NCBI GenBank assembly: GCA_023393375.1
Contig: JAEWLI010000193.1
Coordinates: forward strand, 1-14,654
Length of the DNA: 14,654 nt
DNA from: Bacteroidota bacterium
Lineage (GTDB): Bacteria; Bacteroidota; Bacteroidia; Cytophagales; Cyclobacteriaceae
Direction of reading: 5' to 3'
This document shows, one piece after another, positions 13,773 through 14,654 of this stretch (position 1 is its first letter; each line of letters begins with the position of its first letter). The notes beneath the pieces were generated by a model, which was not told the DNA's origin, made no database searches, and was given only the letters and a program-made list of their open reading frames with translations. Position numbers and translations under genes: made by a program.

Positions 13773-13831
13773 GCAGGCAACGTTTCGGTGGTATGTGCCG
13801 GAGCGGATTTTTATGCACGTTACTGTCCGCC
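13773..13831 (-). other. attC-like site truncated at the IS110 side
   Basis: GCAGGCAACGTTTCGGTGGTATG (GCAGGCAAC / GTTTCGGTGGTATG) followed by an interior ending CTGTCCGCC is about 90% the same as the first half of the site at 12202-12305. Similarity stops at 13831, so the right half has been removed or displaced by the IS110 element to the right. Confidence 0.75.
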
Positions 13832-13882
13832 CTTTAGCTTTGCCACATATAATAAAACCAAGATTGCGGCTACCATTGTTGT

Positions 13883-13931
13883 GATGTGGGTATGTGGGCA
13901 ACTCCCTTCGAGTTGTCCACATACCCACATC
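13883..13931. repeat. 22-bp near-perfect hairpin flanked by 9-bp direct repeats
   Basis: Left arm 13883-13904 and right arm 13910-13931 (GATGTGGGTATGTGG, then GCAACTC versus ACAACTC) are complementary with one mismatch around a 5-nt loop CCTTC. TTGCGGCTA occurs on both sides at 13864-13872 and 13932-13940. It lies between the truncated attC-like site and the IS110 leader. It lacks a T-run on either side, so a standard terminator is not convincing. Confidence 0.75.
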
Positions 13932-13976
13932 TTGCGGCTAATTTAGCAAAAAAGCGATAACTTGGCAATAATCAAC

Positions 13977-14150
13977 ACCGGCAGGGGGAATTATCTGTCC
14001 GCCAAGGCTTAAAGGCCTATGTTTCGATTTAATCCCTGCCGGTTTGTTCAAGCAAGCATCAATTAGAAATTTGGGCTTTCAGGCCCGTTAGCAAGGGTTC
14101 GATCGTGCTTAAACTTGTTGTCCTTTTCTTTTTACGTTAAAGTTTTTAAA
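13977..14150 (+). ncRNA. Candidate IS110 bridge-RNA region
   Basis: The non-coding stretch before the IS110 transposase folds locally. ACCGGCAGGG (13977-13986) pairs with CCCTGCCGGT (14034-14043), enclosing a large loop with a small AGGC/GCCT stem, and a further hairpin GGGC…GCCC lies at 14073-14086. IS110-subgroup elements with an N-terminal DEDD domain are known to express a structured bridge RNA from their left non-coding end that specifies target and donor. Position and structure fit; no covariance model could be applied, and the element's exact left end is not defined. Confidence 0.4.
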
Positions 14151-14153
14151 GTT

Positions 14154-14654
14154 ATGAAATTTAAAGTGTTTGTCGGTGTCGATGTTTCAAAAAATTGGTT
14201 GGATTTTGCAGTCATTTCAAATGGGTGTGTCATCTTGAAGCAAAGGAACGACAACAATGCCAAGGGCATTGCGGCATTTGTCCGCTCACTCAAAAAACAG
14301 ATGAAGCAGCTCCACCTGCCAAGCTTGCTGTTCTGCATGGAACATACCGGTATTTATTGCAACCCGCTGCTGAGCTACCTCACGGAAAACCAAATCCCGC
14401 TGTGGCTGGAAAACGCTGCCGAGATAAAAGCCTTCCATGGCCTAGCGCGGGGGAAAAACGATTCCCTTGAACGCTTGCAGGATCGCCGAGTACGCTTGCG
14501 TGAAATGCGGCAAAGTCAAAATATGGCAGGCGCCAAGGGGGCAAGTGCTCCAGCTCAGGTCTCTGCTGAAGCTAAGGTCAAGGCTCATATCGGCAAAAAA
14601 AGGGCTTCAACAGGCTTTCAAAGAGGATGGCCAGTTCGGCGAGAAGGCCATCGC
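14154..14654 (+). CDS. IS110-family transposase, N-terminal part with frameshift
   Basis: The ATG at 14154 opens MKFKVFVGVDVSKNWLDFAV, the start of the DEDD (RuvC-like) domain of IS110-family recombinases: Asp10 in GVDVSK, Glu63 in FCMEHTG and Asp103 in RGKNDS. At 14470-14471 there is one A too many: reading GAC instead of GAA-C restores SLDACRIAEYACVKCG and then KVKIWQAPRGQVLQLRSLLK, the expected continuation, and so the fourth acidic residue Asp106. The gene runs off the right edge, so the C-terminal Tnp20 domain with its catalytic Ser is not seen. As given, the frame is broken and the protein would be inactive unless the extra base is an assembly error. G+C is higher than in the cassettes, indicating separate origin. 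Confidence 0.88.
   Translation, partial: MKFKVFVGVDVSKNWLDFAVISNGCVILKQRNDNNAKGIAAFVRSLKKQMKQLHLPSLLFCMEHTGIYCNPLLSYLTENQIPLWLENAAEIKAFHGLARGKNDSLERLQDRRVRLREMRQSQNMAGAKGASAPAQVSAEAKVKAHIGKKRASTGFQRGWPVRREGHR

Larger units (their letters stand above)
3604..13831 (-). mobile_element. Integron-like gene-cassette array without visible integrase (CALIN-like)
   Basis: About 10.2 kb of small gene units, almost all transcribed leftward, alternate with 100-140 bp imperfect inverted repeats that have attC architecture. Reading the minus strand, each unit begins just after a GTT core (GTTAGGC, GTTATGC, GTTGCCT and relatives), carries one or two genes, and ends with an inverse core (…AAC) followed by a short arm that pairs with the distal arm leaving unpaired bases. 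In the three units with both ends intact the cassette start and its own inverse core are perfect complements over 8-9 nt. Cargo is typical of cassettes: toxin-antitoxin pairs, orphan enzymes and unknown small proteins. No tyrosine recombinase is encoded in the window, and the right boundary is lost to an IS110 insertion. The classification is inference from structure; no profile search was possible. Confidence 0.7.

Noticed and set aside
13883..13931. Rho-independent terminator
   Set aside because: The stem is long and strong but no T-run follows on either strand.
13746..13946. Short open frames on both strands over the truncated attC-like site and hairpin
   Set aside because: They consist of inverted-repeat sequence and carry no protein-like features.
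14195..14470. Plus-strand 91-codon frame at the right edge
   Set aside because: It is an out-of-frame reading of the IS110 transposase gene that begins at 14154.
1..14654. tRNA or rRNA genes as an array attachment site
   Set aside because: No cloverleaf, T-loop (GGTTCRANYC in context) or ribosomal sequence was found; the GGTTCGATC at 14096 lacks a flanking acceptor and anticodon arm.

Overview
The window looks like chromosomal DNA of a Bacteroidota bacterium. The non-mobile DNA is AT-rich, ribosome-binding regions are A-rich, and the left flank carries a PagL-type acyloxyacyl hydrolase and an AzgA/PbuG-type purine permease. Family or genus cannot be fixed from the sequence.

Left flank (1 to ~3600) is ordinary chromosome: the 5' part of an outer-membrane lipid A deacylase-like gene, an NCS2 purine permease, a gene-free stretch holding ten perfectly phased 23-nt tandem repeats (1918-2147), a short-chain dehydrogenase with an unusual lysine-rich tail, and a small DUF2892 membrane protein.

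From ~3604 to 13831 the organisation changes completely. One- or two-gene units, nearly all on the minus strand, are separated by 100-140 bp imperfect inverted repeats. These end in TAACG on one side and in a shorter, bulged complementary arm on the other. They have the architecture of integron attC sites. In the three units where both ends are intact, the first 8-9 nt of the unit are the perfect complement of the inverse core at its far end, which is what integron cassette excision at G^TT produces. I read this as a cassette array without a visible integrase (CALIN-like). Cargo: a secreted EF-hand-like protein, a decayed small membrane protein, a beta-propeller-like lipoprotein, a frameshifted winged-helix-like protein, an FMN reductase, an LRR/zinc-ribbon protein, a HigBA toxin-antitoxin pair, a second truncated HigBA pair, a broken zeta-toxin-like kinase with a 53-aa companion, an alpha/beta hydrolase and a peroxiredoxin.

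The array has been invaded by insertion sequences, mostly at the attC-like sites. There are IS110-family 3' remnants (6794-6971, 7837-8084) and two further diverged ends of the same kind, a 5'-truncated IS91-family transposase (9652-10340) with a 198-bp terminal sequence present twice (10483-10681, 11182-11379), and an IS110 element entering at the right edge (transposase from 14154). The DNA upstream of that transposase is structured and is a candidate bridge-RNA region.

At least six coding sequences are broken by single-base changes, mostly in homopolymers. Either the cassettes and ISs are decaying or the underlying assembly has indel errors; the sequence alone cannot separate the two.
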